DNA of 64,000 nt from Flavobacterium sp. ENC (GCF_020991415.1 NZ_JAJMOY010000010.1:78730-142729); one strand, 5' to 3'; shown: positions 14,959 through 23,984, counted from the first letter of the stretch. The notes: a model not told the origin generated them from the letters alone. Made by a program: numbers and translations.

Positions 14959-16083
14959 GTGACAGATAATTTAGAGATTAAAGTTCATAAAAAACTATAC
15001 GGACTTGATCATTTAAGGGCTTTTGCAATTGTTTTAGTTTTCTTTTTTCATTATTATATCGTAAGTGACGGAAAACCTGATTGGCTTCCTGGTGTAGCCT
15101 CATTTGGTTGGACAGGAGTTGATTTATTCTTTGTGTTAAGTGGATTTTTAATTTCTTCTCAACTATTTCTTCAAATTAAAGAAGGGCAATTAATTTCCTT
15201 TAAAGCTTTTTTTATCAAACGATTTTTTAGAATTGTTCCTGCTTTTTTGGCAACAGTTGGGATTTATTTTTGCTTTCCTTATTTCAGAGAAAAAGAATCG
15301 CTGCCTCCCATTTGGAAGTTTCTCACTTTTACTCAAAACTTTAATCTTAATTTAAAGGATTACGGAACATTTTCACATTGCTGGTCGCTATGTGTAGAAG
15401 AACATTTTTATCTTTTTTTACCCCTTATTTTAATATTTCTACAGACCTTTAAACTCTTCTCTAAATCATTTTGGCTCTTAATAGGATTGTTTGTATTCGG
15501 TTTTGCGATCAGATTTTATAGTTTTAATCAACTGTATCTGCCTAAAATTAGTGAAGAAAATAGTTGGATGTACTGGTATAAATTTATTTACTACCCGACT
15601 TACAATCGCTTAGACGGACTTTTAGTGGGTGTTTCTATTGCAGGAATTTATCAGTTTTTACCAAATTTATGGATAAAAATTTCAAAATATGGTAATCAAT
15701 TTATTGTATTAAGTTTATGTGTATTGACAGGTGCGTATTTTTTATGTGATGACTTACTGACCTTGAGGGTTGCTGTTTTTGGATTTCCATTAATTGCACT
15801 TGGTTTTGGTTTTATGGTTGTAGGTTCGATTTCCCCAACAAGCTTTTTATATAAAATGAATTCAAAAATCACAACGTTTATCGCTAATCTTTCTTTTTCA
15901 ATTTATTTGACACATAAAGGGATAATTCATACAACCCATCAGCTATTAAAAGACTTTGAAATAGAGCATAATGTCATGCTTCTGATTTGTATAATAACTT
16001 GTGTTTTAGGAGCGTATATGCTTCACTTGAAAATAGAAAAGCCATTTATGAAAATAAGGAACAAAACTATAAAAGAAATATGA
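14959..16083 (+). CDS. acyltransferase family 3 membrane protein (OafA-like)
   Basis: 374 residues with about ten membrane segments. The N-terminus has GLDHLRAFAIVLVFFFHYY (15-33) with the conserved Arg20 and catalytic-type His31, then GWTGVDLFFVLSGFLIS and CVEEHFYLFLPL, all typical of acyltransferase 3 enzymes that O-acylate surface glycans. The end (IYLTHKGIIHTTHQ and IEKPFMKIRNK) also fits. The start codon is GTG 14959; no better ATG lies near the HLRA motif. It is a single gene next to tRNA-Glu, which could mean recent arrival. Confidence 0.8.
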   Translation: MTDNLEIKVHKKLYGLDHLRAFAIVLVFFFHYYIVSDGKPDWLPGVASFGWTGVDLFFVLSGFLISSQLFLQIKEGQLISFKAFFIKRFFRIVPAFLATVGIYFCFPYFREKESLPPIWKFLTFTQNFNLNLKDYGTFSHCWSLCVEEHFYLFLPLILIFLQTFKLFSKSFWLLIGLFVFGFAIRFYSFNQLYLPKISEENSWMYWYKFIYYPTYNRLDGLLVGVSIAGIYQFLPNLWIKISKYGNQFIVLSLCVLTGAYFLCDDLLTLRVAVFGFPLIALGFGFMVVGSISPTSFLYKMNSKITTFIANLSFSIYLTHKGIIHTTHQLLKDFEIEHNVMLLICIITCVLGAYMLHLKIEKPFMKIRNKTIKEI

Positions 16084-16151
16084 ATTCTATTGCCCTCCTG
16101 GCCTAAGCGTCCAGGTATTGAAAGCAATGAGACGTTGACAAAAAATTTAAA

Positions 16152-16218
16152 ACAAGAAGCTTCAGATTTCTCTAAAGCTTCTTGTTTGAGTAGTTCGACG
16201 CTGCAAAAACTCGAACCA
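16152..16218 (-). pseudogene. decayed tRNA-end relic with terminator
   Basis: gaagcttcagatttctctaaagcttc matches the shared tRNA terminator. It is followed, as at real tRNAs, by gagtag and then ctcgaacc, a T-loop remnant on the minus strand. No foldable tRNA remains. Confidence 0.4.
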
Positions 16219-16326
16219 TTTTTTGGATGATTTAAAGGATTAATTCAAAATTTTCAGATCTTCCGGGAAATAATACGTTAACATTACAATGCAGCTTGTA
16301 AAACTTCTTTATTGAATTATGAAAGT

Positions 16327-16881
16327 TTAGAAAAAGAAATAGCCAATAGATAATTGAAATACTCCGTTTTTATTTTTACCAGAATAGCCCTCTAAGTTAT
16401 TAATATCAGTTAGTCCCAGATTATACCTTGCCCCAAAATTAAGTCCGTTGTCAAGTTTATAGCCTAAGCCAAAATTAACACCAAAATCAAAAGTATTAAA
16501 TGAATCCTTTACGTCTGTCTTTTCATTTTTAGCAGCAAGTAAAAAACCTATTTGTGGTCCGGCTTCAAGACTCAGTCCTTTTGTTAAATAATATTTTCCC
16601 ATTAAAGGAATGTTCAGATAACTTAAGGCAACTGTATTATCATTGAAACTATATCCCTGACCGGAATACATTAATTCAGGTTGAAAAGAAAACTTATCTG
16701 AAATGGGAATTTCTGATAAAACACCAAAATTAAATGATGTTACTACATCAATATTTTCAGTATCATCTCCGCTTATAGAGGCAAAGTTTAAACCTCCTTT
16801 AACGCCAAATTTAATTTTTTGGGCATTAACATTTGCAAATCCTAAAACTGTAACAACAGCTAGTATTAAAATTTTTTTCAT
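16327..16881 (-). CDS. outer-membrane beta-barrel (PorT/porin family)
   Basis: 184 residues with signal peptide (MKKILILAVVTVLGFANVNA). The mature part starts QKIKFGVKGGLNFASISGDD, the usual opening of Bacteroidota outer-membrane beta-barrel proteins. Alternating strands follow (FQPELMYSGQGYSF, LEAGPQIGFLL, FGARYNLGLTDI) and a terminal aromatic strand (FQLSIGYFFF) typical of Bam substrates. About eight strands are expected at this length. Function is structural or binding and cannot be specified. An AraC-type regulator gene follows upstream on the same strand. Confidence 0.75.
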   Translation of the reverse strand: MKKILILAVVTVLGFANVNAQKIKFGVKGGLNFASISGDDTENIDVVTSFNFGVLSEIPISDKFSFQPELMYSGQGYSFNDNTVALSYLNIPLMGKYYLTKGLSLEAGPQIGFLLAAKNEKTDVKDSFNTFDFGVNFGLGYKLDNGLNFGARYNLGLTDINNLEGYSGKNKNGVFQLSIGYFFF

Positions 16882-16969
16882 AAAAATTGTTTTGAATTAT
16901 TTAAATCCAAAATTCGCATAAGAAAAATTAGCAAAGGTTTCAAAAGCTTAAAAATGTACAAAATGGTAC

Positions 16970-18106
16970 CTATTTGCTGATATTTTTATATTCATTTGGC
17001 GTCTGGCCAGTAACTTTTTTAAAGGCTTTATAAAAAGTCGTTTTTGAAGTAAATCCGGATTCCAGTCCCATCGCCAACAAATTATAGTTTTCATATTCAG
17101 AATCTGAAATCATTCTCTTGACCGCTTCAACCCGATATTGATTGATGTAATTGGCAAAATTGTCGCCTGTTATGGTGTTTATGATTTGTGAAACATATCC
17201 TGTGCTTATGCCTAATTTTTCAGCAACTTTTTCTCTGTTTAATGTACTGTCGGTATAAATGTGCTGCTCTTTGCAAAGGAGTTCCAGTTTTTGAAAATAA
17301 AGATTATCTGCTGTAATAGATTCCCTGTATTCTTCTCGTGTATTATTTTCTGTAATTTGCAGATCTGCATACGAAATTACTAAATCTTTATTAAGAAAAT
17401 TGGAGATAGCATCTTTGTTTTTGGCCAGTTTGTATTTGTAAATACCTATATAAGCTGTCCAGTGAATTATAAATGTTGCAGATAAAGCCAGGACACTCAT
17501 AGTAGAAGAAATGTCATATTGAAGGAATAAGCCAGCCAGAGCGGTAATAAGCCAGGCAAATAACAATGATGAAACAATTGTTAATAAGGTAATGATCCAT
17601 TTTTTTTCCTCTGAATCTTTTAAATGCCTTATCATAAAAAAAGAGTAAATCGGCAGGAATGGGATGAACGTAACAGCCAAAGCAAGATGGATCAGGCCAA
17701 GTATTTTTATTAGATCAATGCCGGACTCAGGAATAGTATAAATTCCTGCAACATGATCAAGATCTTGTGTAATATTAAGAACAGCAGAATAGGTAAATGG
17801 AATAAGGCACAGATAATTTTTTTGTTTGCTTTTGACAGTATCATCAGTTCGGTTGATAATAAACAGGAATAGGAAAGCAGGAATTAGAAATACCCACTCG
17901 ATGTGGTCAATAAAGCGCAGAAAAGGATAAGGAGTAAATGCTTTTTCAATCTCAAAAACATGATTCAGTAAAATAATTGAAAGCGTAAATAGTAAGTATG
18001 CCAGATATTTATTGGAATTACTATTGAATAGGGAAGACTTTAAAAAAATTAAGCCTAAGACTATTCCCTGAAAGATCGCAATATTTAAAAGTGTTGTATA
18101 AATCAA
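16970..18106 (-). CDS. AraC-family regulator with membrane-sensor N-terminus
   Basis: 378 residues. The first ~230 residues contain about seven hydrophobic segments (IYTTLLNIAIFQGIVLGLIF, YLLFTLSIILL and others). The C-terminal ~110 residues form an AraC-type double helix-turn-helix: EKLGISTGYVSQIINTITG, FANYINQYRVEAVKRMI and GFTSKTTFYKAFKKVTG followed by PNEY. Such 7TM-AraC proteins are common in Bacteroidota and sense an extracytoplasmic or membrane signal. The target is unknown; the adjacent beta-barrel gene is a candidate. Confidence 0.8.
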   Translation of the reverse strand: MIYTTLLNIAIFQGIVLGLIFLKSSLFNSNSNKYLAYLLFTLSIILLNHVFEIEKAFTPYPFLRFIDHIEWVFLIPAFLFLFIINRTDDTVKSKQKNYLCLIPFTYSAVLNITQDLDHVAGIYTIPESGIDLIKILGLIHLALAVTFIPFLPIYSFFMIRHLKDSEEKKWIITLLTIVSSLLFAWLITALAGLFLQYDISSTMSVLALSATFIIHWTAYIGIYKYKLAKNKDAISNFLNKDLVISYADLQITENNTREEYRESITADNLYFQKLELLCKEQHIYTDSTLNREKVAEKLGISTGYVSQIINTITGDNFANYINQYRVEAVKRMISDSEYENYNLLAMGLESGFTSKTTFYKAFKKVTGQTPNEYKNISK

Positions 18107-18420
18107 TTTATTACTATAAAGTTGGTTTCACGATTTGTTTTGGAATGTCATGCTAATTAGTCATTAAAAAAAAACATAGCTTATTTCATACTAATTGGTA
18201 AAACGAATTTATAGTAATACTAATGACTTTCCTGACGGGTTAAGAAATGATTAACTAAAATGATTTATTAATCTGTATAAAAAAACCGGATAAATGAATG
18301 AATTCCTCATTGCACGATGGGGTAACGGGAATTCAGAATGAAGTTCAGAATATTAGCAATATTTAAAATTAGGTACCTCAAATAGGCCATACCACATCTT
18401 TCTTTCCACGCAATAAAAAA
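18107..18420. other. intergenic region before trmH-like gene
   Basis: About 310 bp between divergent genes, A+T rich. Nothing beyond the trmH promoter at its right end is recognised. Confidence 0.35.
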
Positions 18421-18451
18421 TTGATTTATGTATGTACAGTTTGTACTTTTG
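18421..18451 (+). promoter_or_regulatory. Bacteroidota promoter (TTG-N20-TACTTTTG)
   Basis: TTG at 18421-18423 and TACTTTTG at 18444-18451 fit the Flavobacterium housekeeping consensus. The box ends five bases before the ATG of the methylase, implying a leaderless transcript. Confidence 0.65.
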
Positions 18452-18456
18452 TGCTT

Positions 18457-18915
18457 ATGAATGATAATTTTATAAATGAATATTTTGGGATTGGCATACA
18501 AAATGGTAAAACGCCTGAAAATTTGGGTGTTTTATGGAGGTCAGCCCAAAATTTGGGAGCTACTTTTATTTTTACCATAGGTAATCGATATGCCAAGCAA
18601 GCCTCTGATACTCACGATGCGGTAAAAGCAATTCCTTATTTTCATTATGATACTTTTGAAGCTTTTTTTGAAAACTTACCCAAAGGGGCACGATTGGTTG
18701 GTGTTGAATTAGACGAAAAAGCTAGTGATTTAGAGACCTTTGAGCATCCAAGACGTTGTGTTTATTTACTGGGAGCAGAAGATCATGGCCTCTCCAAAAA
18801 AGTAATGGCTAAATGCCATCACTTAGTAAAATTTAAATCGGCAAAAAGTTTGAATGTGGCGGTTGCAGGAACTATTATTATGTACGACAGAAATTTGCCT
18901 AAACCGAGATCTTAA
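18457..18915 (+). CDS. TrmH/SpoU-family RNA methyltransferase
   Basis: 152 residues from ATG 18457; upstream codons in frame belong to the promoter. The three SPOUT motifs are visible: NLGVLWRSAQNLGA (motif 1), YLLGAEDHGLSKK (motif 2) and SLNVAVAGTIIMYDR (motif 3), the last forming the knot that binds S-adenosylmethionine. The protein is a bare catalytic domain without an N-terminal substrate-binding domain, similar in size to TrmL-type enzymes. The substrate is probably a 2'-O-ribose in tRNA or rRNA. No strong Shine-Dalgarno is seen, consistent with leaderless translation. Confidence 0.85.
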   Translation: MNDNFINEYFGIGIQNGKTPENLGVLWRSAQNLGATFIFTIGNRYAKQASDTHDAVKAIPYFHYDTFEAFFENLPKGARLVGVELDEKASDLETFEHPRRCVYLLGAEDHGLSKKVMAKCHHLVKFKSAKSLNVAVAGTIIMYDRNLPKPRS

Positions 18916-18956
18916 AATAGAACCGCTTGCCCTTCACGTCACTTAGTCGACAAATG

Positions 18957-19047
18957 GAAAGTGATTTTGTTTTTGAGATGATTGGTAAATCCGAAAATAG
19001 GGTTTAATTTAGTCCCATAACCACTGTATGGCGACGTCACCAGAAAG
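18957..19047 (+). repeat. upstream leader repeat, copy 1
   Basis: gtgattttgtttttgagatg...atttagtcccataacc...gcgacgtcaccagaaa resembles 19558-19652 over about 90 bp. Both precede genes for small membrane proteins. The similarity covers the ATG at 19028, which argues that this ATG is not the real start of the following gene. Confidence 0.5.
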
Positions 19048-19060
19048 TGTAAAAGAAACT

Positions 19061-19486
19061 ATGAATAAATTACAACATTTCAAAAATATAATTTTCTCCT
19101 TACTGTTAATCTATGCTTGGATTTTATATAATTTCTTTGATTATTATAATTCTTTGAAATATTCTTTTAGCATGCTTACACTTTACTTTAATTTTATAAA
19201 TGGAACATTCTTTGGAATTGGAACAGGATTTATTTTAATACTCTTGAGAGTATTCTTTTTTGCAAAGAAAAGTAAGTTAAAGCTGAAGTTGAAAAATAAT
19301 TTTTTCTATATTTTTTCTGGTATTTTTAACTTAAATCTTTTTATTATTTGGTCCATTTCAATATTTATGAGAGTTATCGATTTAGATTTAGGATTTACAA
19401 ATGTAGTAGTAATTAATTTTTTTATCTCTGTCTTTATTCTAACGGATATTTATTTATTGAAAAATACTGCTGAAAGTCAAATTTAA
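19061..19486 (+). CDS. small membrane protein
   Basis: 141 residues from the ATG at 19061 (MNKLQHFKNIIFSLLL). An in-frame ATG at 19028 lies in a duplicated non-coding leader and is less likely. Four hydrophobic segments: IIFSLLLIYAWILYNFF, FFGIGTGFILILLRVFFF, FYIFSGIFNLNLFIIWSI and VVINFFISVFILTDIYLL, with a basic KKSKLKLKLKNN loop. No family recognised. A+T rich, in an accessory stretch. Confidence 0.6.
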   Translation: MNKLQHFKNIIFSLLLIYAWILYNFFDYYNSLKYSFSMLTLYFNFINGTFFGIGTGFILILLRVFFFAKKSKLKLKLKNNFFYIFSGIFNLNLFIIWSISIFMRVIDLDLGFTNVVVINFFISVFILTDIYLLKNTAESQI

Positions 19487-19557
19487 AAACTTAAAAAAGA
19501 TAGTGATAGAAGCAACTTATAACAGCACTTTAACGGATTTGGGTAATTGGCTTACAG

Positions 19558-19652
19558 GGAAATTGATTTTGCATTTGAAATGATTGTGCAAATCAGAAAC
19601 ACAAATTAATTTTATCCAAAAACGGTTATAGTCCCGGAACGTTAGCAGAAAT
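19558..19652 (+). repeat. upstream leader repeat, copy 2
   Basis: ttgattttgcatttgaaatg...ttatagtcccggaacgttagcagaaa resembles the leader at 18957-19047. Confidence 0.5.
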
Positions 19653-19680
19653 AAAATTGAAACCGCTTAAATAAAACTAA

Positions 19681-20292
19681 ATGAGTTTACTAACAAAATT
19701 GAAATATTTCACTATTTATATAATTCTAAATTTCACAGGTTTTTATTTAGCTTTTCAAAATTGGTGGTTAAGAGAATCTGCAAGTCCTGTTCCTATATTT
19801 TTTATATTATTTTGTTTTGGACTATGTTGGCTGGGAATTATATTTATAAGGATTATGATTAGTCAGTTAATTTTTCTAAAGCATAAAAATAATTTTGTTT
19901 CACCTTTTTCTTTGGCAACGACAGATGATTATGTGGACAATTTTGGAGATGATGCGAAAAAAATTAAAAAAAGCATCTGGATTATAAACTTTGGGATCTT
20001 CTTTCTGTCGATTTTAACTTTCATTTTCATAATGAATTTCATAAAAAAATATCAACTTGAAAAGTATGGGGTAATAGAAAATGCCAGAATTGTTCGGATA
20101 ACCCCTGATGTGAAAAAAAATGAATACTCGAGCATAGAATACAACGATGGGAAAAGCAACTCAACTCTTCTTACCAAAAAAATGTTTGACAAAAATAAAT
20201 CAATCAATGAGGGTGATTCAATCAAAATCATCTATTCTTCAGAAAATCCAAAGATTGTTGAATTATATAGTGAATATCAAATAGGAAAGTAA
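19681..20292 (+). CDS. membrane protein with DUF3592-like extracytoplasmic domain
   Basis: 203 residues. Hydrophobic segments lie at about 10-28, 40-62 and 101-121. A beta-rich domain follows: ENARIVRITPDVKKNEYSSI, YNDGKSNSTLL, EGDSIKIIYSSENPKIVEL. The last part resembles DUF3592 proteins, in which a membrane anchor precedes a VxGxVxVxYdPxNP domain. Function unknown. It has the same kind of leader as the previous gene, suggesting duplication of gene slots. Confidence 0.6.
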   Translation: MSLLTKLKYFTIYIILNFTGFYLAFQNWWLRESASPVPIFFILFCFGLCWLGIIFIRIMISQLIFLKHKNNFVSPFSLATTDDYVDNFGDDAKKIKKSIWIINFGIFFLSILTFIFIMNFIKKYQLEKYGVIENARIVRITPDVKKNEYSSIEYNDGKSNSTLLTKKMFDKNKSINEGDSIKIIYSSENPKIVELYSEYQIGK

Positions 20293-20651
20293 AATACTTT
20301 TTCTAACATTGCTTTTACCCCAGCTAGCGCGTTCGTCCCGTTTTTAAGGACAATTAAGCTTTGACAAAGAACAAAAAAAACCTCAGATTTCTATGAAGCA
20401 TTGTCTTAGTAACCAGAAATAAATTCTTATCTCAATTTAAAAAAAGGTTCTAAATTCTAGTAATAATATTTCTTATACTCGTCTTCAATCGCTATCAGTC
20501 CTAAGTTTATTATATTTGAGGCCTATAAAAAAGTAGATGGCATTTCTTTTACGTTTCTCCGGAAGATACTCATTTTTAAAACTCATTAAAAAACCAGAAG
20601 GTTCACAAATAATTACTAAAAAACTTCAATTCAACATTAATTAAATAAATA
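20293..20651. other. intergenic region with decayed tRNA terminator
   Basis: 359 bp without a gene. Positions 20370-20415 (cctcagatttctatgaagca then ttgtcttagtaacc) match the terminator and 3' end of the tRNA-Glu locus at 14540-14580 with several changes, so this is a relic. Nothing else is recognised. Confidence 0.45.
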
Positions 20652-21329
20652 ATGAAAATAAAAAAAATCTTTCTTTTTGTAAGTATAGTTGCGCTTTTTA
20701 ATTTTGGCTATTCGCAAAATTTTGAAAAGAAAAAAATGGGTTTAATTTTTAATCTAAGTGGTCCGTACAGAATAACCAGACAAGCAATGTCTAATACGAT
20801 TGAAAGATCAAACGTAGACAAAAAGGATATGTTTTATAGTGCTTATAAGTTTTTAGACACAGGAAAAGGAAACCCGACTGAAAGAATATTAAAATCGTAT
20901 TTAAAAAATTTAGATTCATTAAATGTTGAAATTACTCAAATAAAAGATACAATCAGTCAGGCAAATTCCCCAATTTTCGTTTGGACAAAACCAGAATATG
21001 TAAGCGACGATTTAAAAAAAATAAAAACGAAATACAATTTGGACTATTTGCTTATTGTTGATGGCCAATTTGGAATAGAATTTGAAAAAGCAGGAGTTTT
21101 TGATGGAGATAAAAGAACAAATATTTTTTTAAATAATGCTTTTATAAATTTGGAAACAAATGAGGTAGTTTCAAGTTTTAATGTAGGGAATATTAGTAAT
21201 ATTAAAAAGAAAAATATACTTAGCCCTCCAAATTTTCCAAATATTGAAATAAGCATGAATAACCTTTTAGATGATAAAATACTACCCGAGATTGAACGTA
21301 AAATTAAACGGAAAGTAATTATACCTTAG
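20652..21329 (+). CDS. exported hypothetical protein
   Basis: 225 residues with signal peptide (MKIKKIFLFVSIVALFNFGY-SQ). The body includes MGLIFNLSGPYRITRQAMSN, KTKYNLDYLLIVDGQFGIEF and NNAFINLETNEVVSSFNVG. The alternation recalls periplasmic or lipoprotein stress proteins whose middle strand reads YLLvvDG, but no named family can be given. It ends with a basic tail (ERKIKRKVIIP). It stands alone between relic-containing spacers. Confidence 0.6.
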   Translation: MKIKKIFLFVSIVALFNFGYSQNFEKKKMGLIFNLSGPYRITRQAMSNTIERSNVDKKDMFYSAYKFLDTGKGNPTERILKSYLKNLDSLNVEITQIKDTISQANSPIFVWTKPEYVSDDLKKIKTKYNLDYLLIVDGQFGIEFEKAGVFDGDKRTNIFLNNAFINLETNEVVSSFNVGNISNIKKKNILSPPNFPNIEISMNNLLDDKILPEIERKIKRKVIIP

Positions 21330-21410
21330 AAAAACAAAAATATAGCTTTGCGAAGTTTGTAATAATACTTCCCCTATCGCGAGGGCCCTCGCTCGTGAGG
21401 GCAATCAAAT

Positions 21411-21441
21411 AAAAAAGCCATTCCATAACGGAGTGGCTTTT
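21411..21441. terminator. rho-independent terminator
   Basis: aaaagccattcc/ggagtggctttt stem-loop with flanking A and T runs, downstream of the exported hypothetical protein. Confidence 0.65.
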
Positions 21442-21577
21442 GCTTTTATCGATTTCTGCTATCAGAATTCTTCCTCATGGAAAGCTGCAAAATCTCTAGA
21501 TTTTGCGTTTTTTTTTTTTATTCTTATAGATTGTAAACCTGTCTAAAGTCTCCTGACTTTTACGATTTAAGTTAGAG

Positions 21578-21628
21578 AACAAAGCTTCAGATTTTTCTGA
21601 AGCATATTTTATTAGCCCTAACGGGCCA
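21578..21628 (-). pseudogene. decayed tRNA-end relic with terminator
   Basis: acaaagcttcagatttttctgaagc followed by ttagccctaacgggcc, the order terminator then tRNA acceptor-like bases as at real tRNA loci on the minus strand. No complete tRNA. Confidence 0.35.
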
Positions 21629-21996
21629 ATTTATCTGATCGCTTGTGCCTTCTTTAGCTGCAAACATTCCGATTATTTCACAGATACTTCCAAATATTAC
21701 AATCGCAAAATCGACTCGTCTTATAGTTTATAGATTTGAAAGATGGTCAATAGAAGCATCGGTTATTCATTAATTTTTATTATTTGTATTTTTTTGTCTT
21801 CTAGTATAATAGTAGTTCGAGAATTCGTAGTAAAATGTGGAAACCCACAAAATTATGAAAGATAAATAAGGTAGATTTGCCGAAAAGATAAAGCACAACA
21901 AGAAGAGATCAAGTTATTAAAAAAGGAGGTATTAAGCTTTAAAATCTATTCCTCTAAAAACTATCTCAAACAGAACAAAAAATTAAAACAATAAAT

Positions 21997-22800
21997 ATGA
22001 AAAAAACACTACTCATTATTATACTTTCATTTCCTTCTTTTATTTACAGTCAGACTTTTGATGGCAATTTATACTCAAATACTATAAGATGGGCAACAGA
22101 ACAAAAAGATTTTAATGCTGTGCCAAGAGTTAACGTTTTTCCAATGTCTTTAAGACTTTGGGACAATTATGGAGGAACTAATGCACCGTCTACCTATGGA
22201 ACATTGATGGAAGTCAGTGGAAAAGTAGGACACCTGGTTTCTCAATTATACTTCCAAAGTACCTGGGAAGGAGGAAGGATTATGTATAGAAGTGCATTTT
22301 ATAATCAGACTACTTGGAGTGATTGGCGAAAATTATTAGACTCGCAGAGCGATGTTGAATCTTCCGGAAATTTAAAATTAACAGGAGCCGGAAATAATTA
22401 TATCCTAAATGGGAATTTGGGAATTGGTACCACCACAACCGGCACTCATAAACTGGCTGTTGAAGGTTCTGTTGGAGCAAGAGAAATAAAAGTACAAGCC
22501 ACTGGATGGTCTGATTTTGTCTTTAAAAAAAATTACGATTTACCAACACTCGATGAAGTTGAAAAACAGATTAATGAAAAAGGGCATTTAAAAGATATTC
22601 CAAGTGAGGAAGAGGTTTTAAAAAATGGAATTAATTTAGGAGAAATGAATGCTAAATTACTACAGAAAGTCGAAGAGTTGACCCTTTATATGATTGAGCA
22701 ATCAAAAGAGATAAAAGCATTAAAAAAAGAAAACGAATCCTTTAAAACTTTATCGGAAAGGTTTTCTAAAATCGAAAATCAACTAAAAAACAAAAAATAA
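21997..22800 (+). CDS. secreted fibre-like protein with C-terminal coiled coil
   Basis: 267 residues, signal peptide (MKKTLLIIILSFPSFIYS). The middle has STWEGGRIMYRSAFYNQTTW followed by SDWRKLL, a pattern of pyocin-knob/tail-fibre domains. Then come GNLGIGTT and a C-terminal module EIKVQATGWSDFVFKKNYDL, HLKDIPSEEEV, NGINLGEMNAKLLQKVEELT and a long Lys/Glu coiled coil. The same C-terminal module ends the next protein. These ends resemble intramolecular-chaperone or trimerisation tails of Bacteroidota adhesins and phage fibres. It lies 2 nt before the next gene, so the two are an operon leading into the Rhs genes. A surface-fibre role is inferred. Confidence 0.65.
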   Translation: MKKTLLIIILSFPSFIYSQTFDGNLYSNTIRWATEQKDFNAVPRVNVFPMSLRLWDNYGGTNAPSTYGTLMEVSGKVGHLVSQLYFQSTWEGGRIMYRSAFYNQTTWSDWRKLLDSQSDVESSGNLKLTGAGNNYILNGNLGIGTTTTGTHKLAVEGSVGAREIKVQATGWSDFVFKKNYDLPTLDEVEKQINEKGHLKDIPSEEEVLKNGINLGEMNAKLLQKVEELTLYMIEQSKEIKALKKENESFKTLSERFSKIENQLKNKK

Positions 22801-22802
22801 TC

Positions 22803-23984
22803 ATGAAAAAAACAATATTTTTTTTAACAGCTATTTTAACAACATCATTGAGCTTTGGTCAATCAGTTACAGGAACAGGAACTTTAAATAGAATACCTAA
22901 ATTTATAAGTAGTGGTGTAATCGGTGATAGTAATATTGCTGATAGTAATACGGCTGTTGGGGTTGCCGCACCATCATCAATTGCAAATACTTTAACTGTA
23001 AATAATACATCTTATTCTTCGTTAGATGTTAACGGGACTGTATCAATTGGATTAGGGTTTGCAAACCACATTGGAGCCAAGATTGAAGGGTTTAAACAAA
23101 CTGTTAATACAACTGGGTTAAAATTATATACTGAGGTTGGTTTTAATAACCCTTCTTTAGCTATGACTATTTTAGCTAACGGAAATATTGGTATTGGTGG
23201 TCAAACTTCAATCTTAAATAAATTTGAGGTTAAAGTGCCAACGAGTACTGGTTTATCAGGTGTTGACGGTATAGCAGTACACGATGGAGCAGCTAACAGA
23301 ATAGCTTTAAATTTAGGTATTAATACGGTAGGTGAATATTCATGGATTCAATCATCAAAAGGCGGTATTGGTTCTAAAAACTTATCAATTAACCCTAATG
23401 GTGGTAATGTAGGGATTGGAACCACGTCTGCTCCAATTGCTAAGTTACATGTAGTTGATGCAGCCGGAGGGTTTTTCTTTGATGGATCAAATGCTGAATA
23501 TAATAGATTTAAGTCAACAGCTGTTGCTCCCGGAACTCCAAAACCATTATTAATCAGCGCACAATTATCAGGAACCACTCCTGATATTTACGTTAATACT
23601 TCTGGAAATGTAGGTTTAGGAACAATGAATCCTACTTCGATGCTTACAGTTGCGGGGAACATTAACTCACGCGAGGTTAAAGTAACCGTAGATGCCGGCG
23701 CCGATTTTGTGTTTGAAAACAACTACAACTTAGCATCTCTAGATGCTGTTGACAAATACATCAAAGAAAACAAACACTTACCTGAAATTGCTTCTGCTGA
23801 CAAAATGAAAAAAGAGGGGATTAATTTATCTGAAATGAATATAAAGCTTTTGCAGAAAATTGAAGAACTAACACTTTATGCTATTGATCAGGAAAAGAAA
23901 ACGGAAAAATTAAGTAATTATATTTCGGAACTTAACAAACTTATTTTAGAACAAAACAAGCGTCTGGAGAAACTTGAAAAATAA
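22803..23984 (+). CDS. secreted fibre-like protein, paralogue of the upstream C-terminus
   Basis: 393 residues with signal peptide (MKKTIFFLTAILTTSLSFGQ). The body has repeated strands ending in GNIGIGG, GNVGIGTT and GNVGLGTMNP, a pattern of repeat fibre proteins. The C-terminal ~110 residues (EVKVTVDAGADFVFENNYNL, HLPEIASADKM, EGINLSEMNIKLLQKIEELT then a coiled coil) are clearly paralogous to the previous protein. Starts 2 nt after it. It is followed within 90 bp by the first YD/Rhs gene. Likely trimeric and exposed; function inferred from pattern. Confidence 0.65.
   Translation: MKKTIFFLTAILTTSLSFGQSVTGTGTLNRIPKFISSGVIGDSNIADSNTAVGVAAPSSIANTLTVNNTSYSSLDVNGTVSIGLGFANHIGAKIEGFKQTVNTTGLKLYTEVGFNNPSLAMTILANGNIGIGGQTSILNKFEVKVPTSTGLSGVDGIAVHDGAANRIALNLGINTVGEYSWIQSSKGGIGSKNLSINPNGGNVGIGTTSAPIAKLHVVDAAGGFFFDGSNAEYNRFKSTAVAPGTPKPLLISAQLSGTTPDIYVNTSGNVGLGTMNPTSMLTVAGNINSREVKVTVDAGADFVFENNYNLASLDAVDKYIKENKHLPEIASADKMKKEGINLSEMNIKLLQKIEELTLYAIDQEKKTEKLSNYISELNKLILEQNKRLEKLEK

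Larger units (their letters stand above)
21330..21996. other. 667-bp intergenic region with terminator and tRNA-linked relics
   Basis: It holds a hairpin terminator (21411-21441), a module (21479-21570) resembling the spacer in front of the second tRNA-fMet (31796-31890), and a decayed tRNA terminator with tRNA-end-like bases (21578-21628). It ends with an A+T-rich leader for the fibre-like gene. No gene seen. Confidence 0.5.

Noticed and set aside
19028..19060. ATG 19028 as gene start
   Set aside because: It lies in a duplicated leader also present, without this frame, before the next gene.
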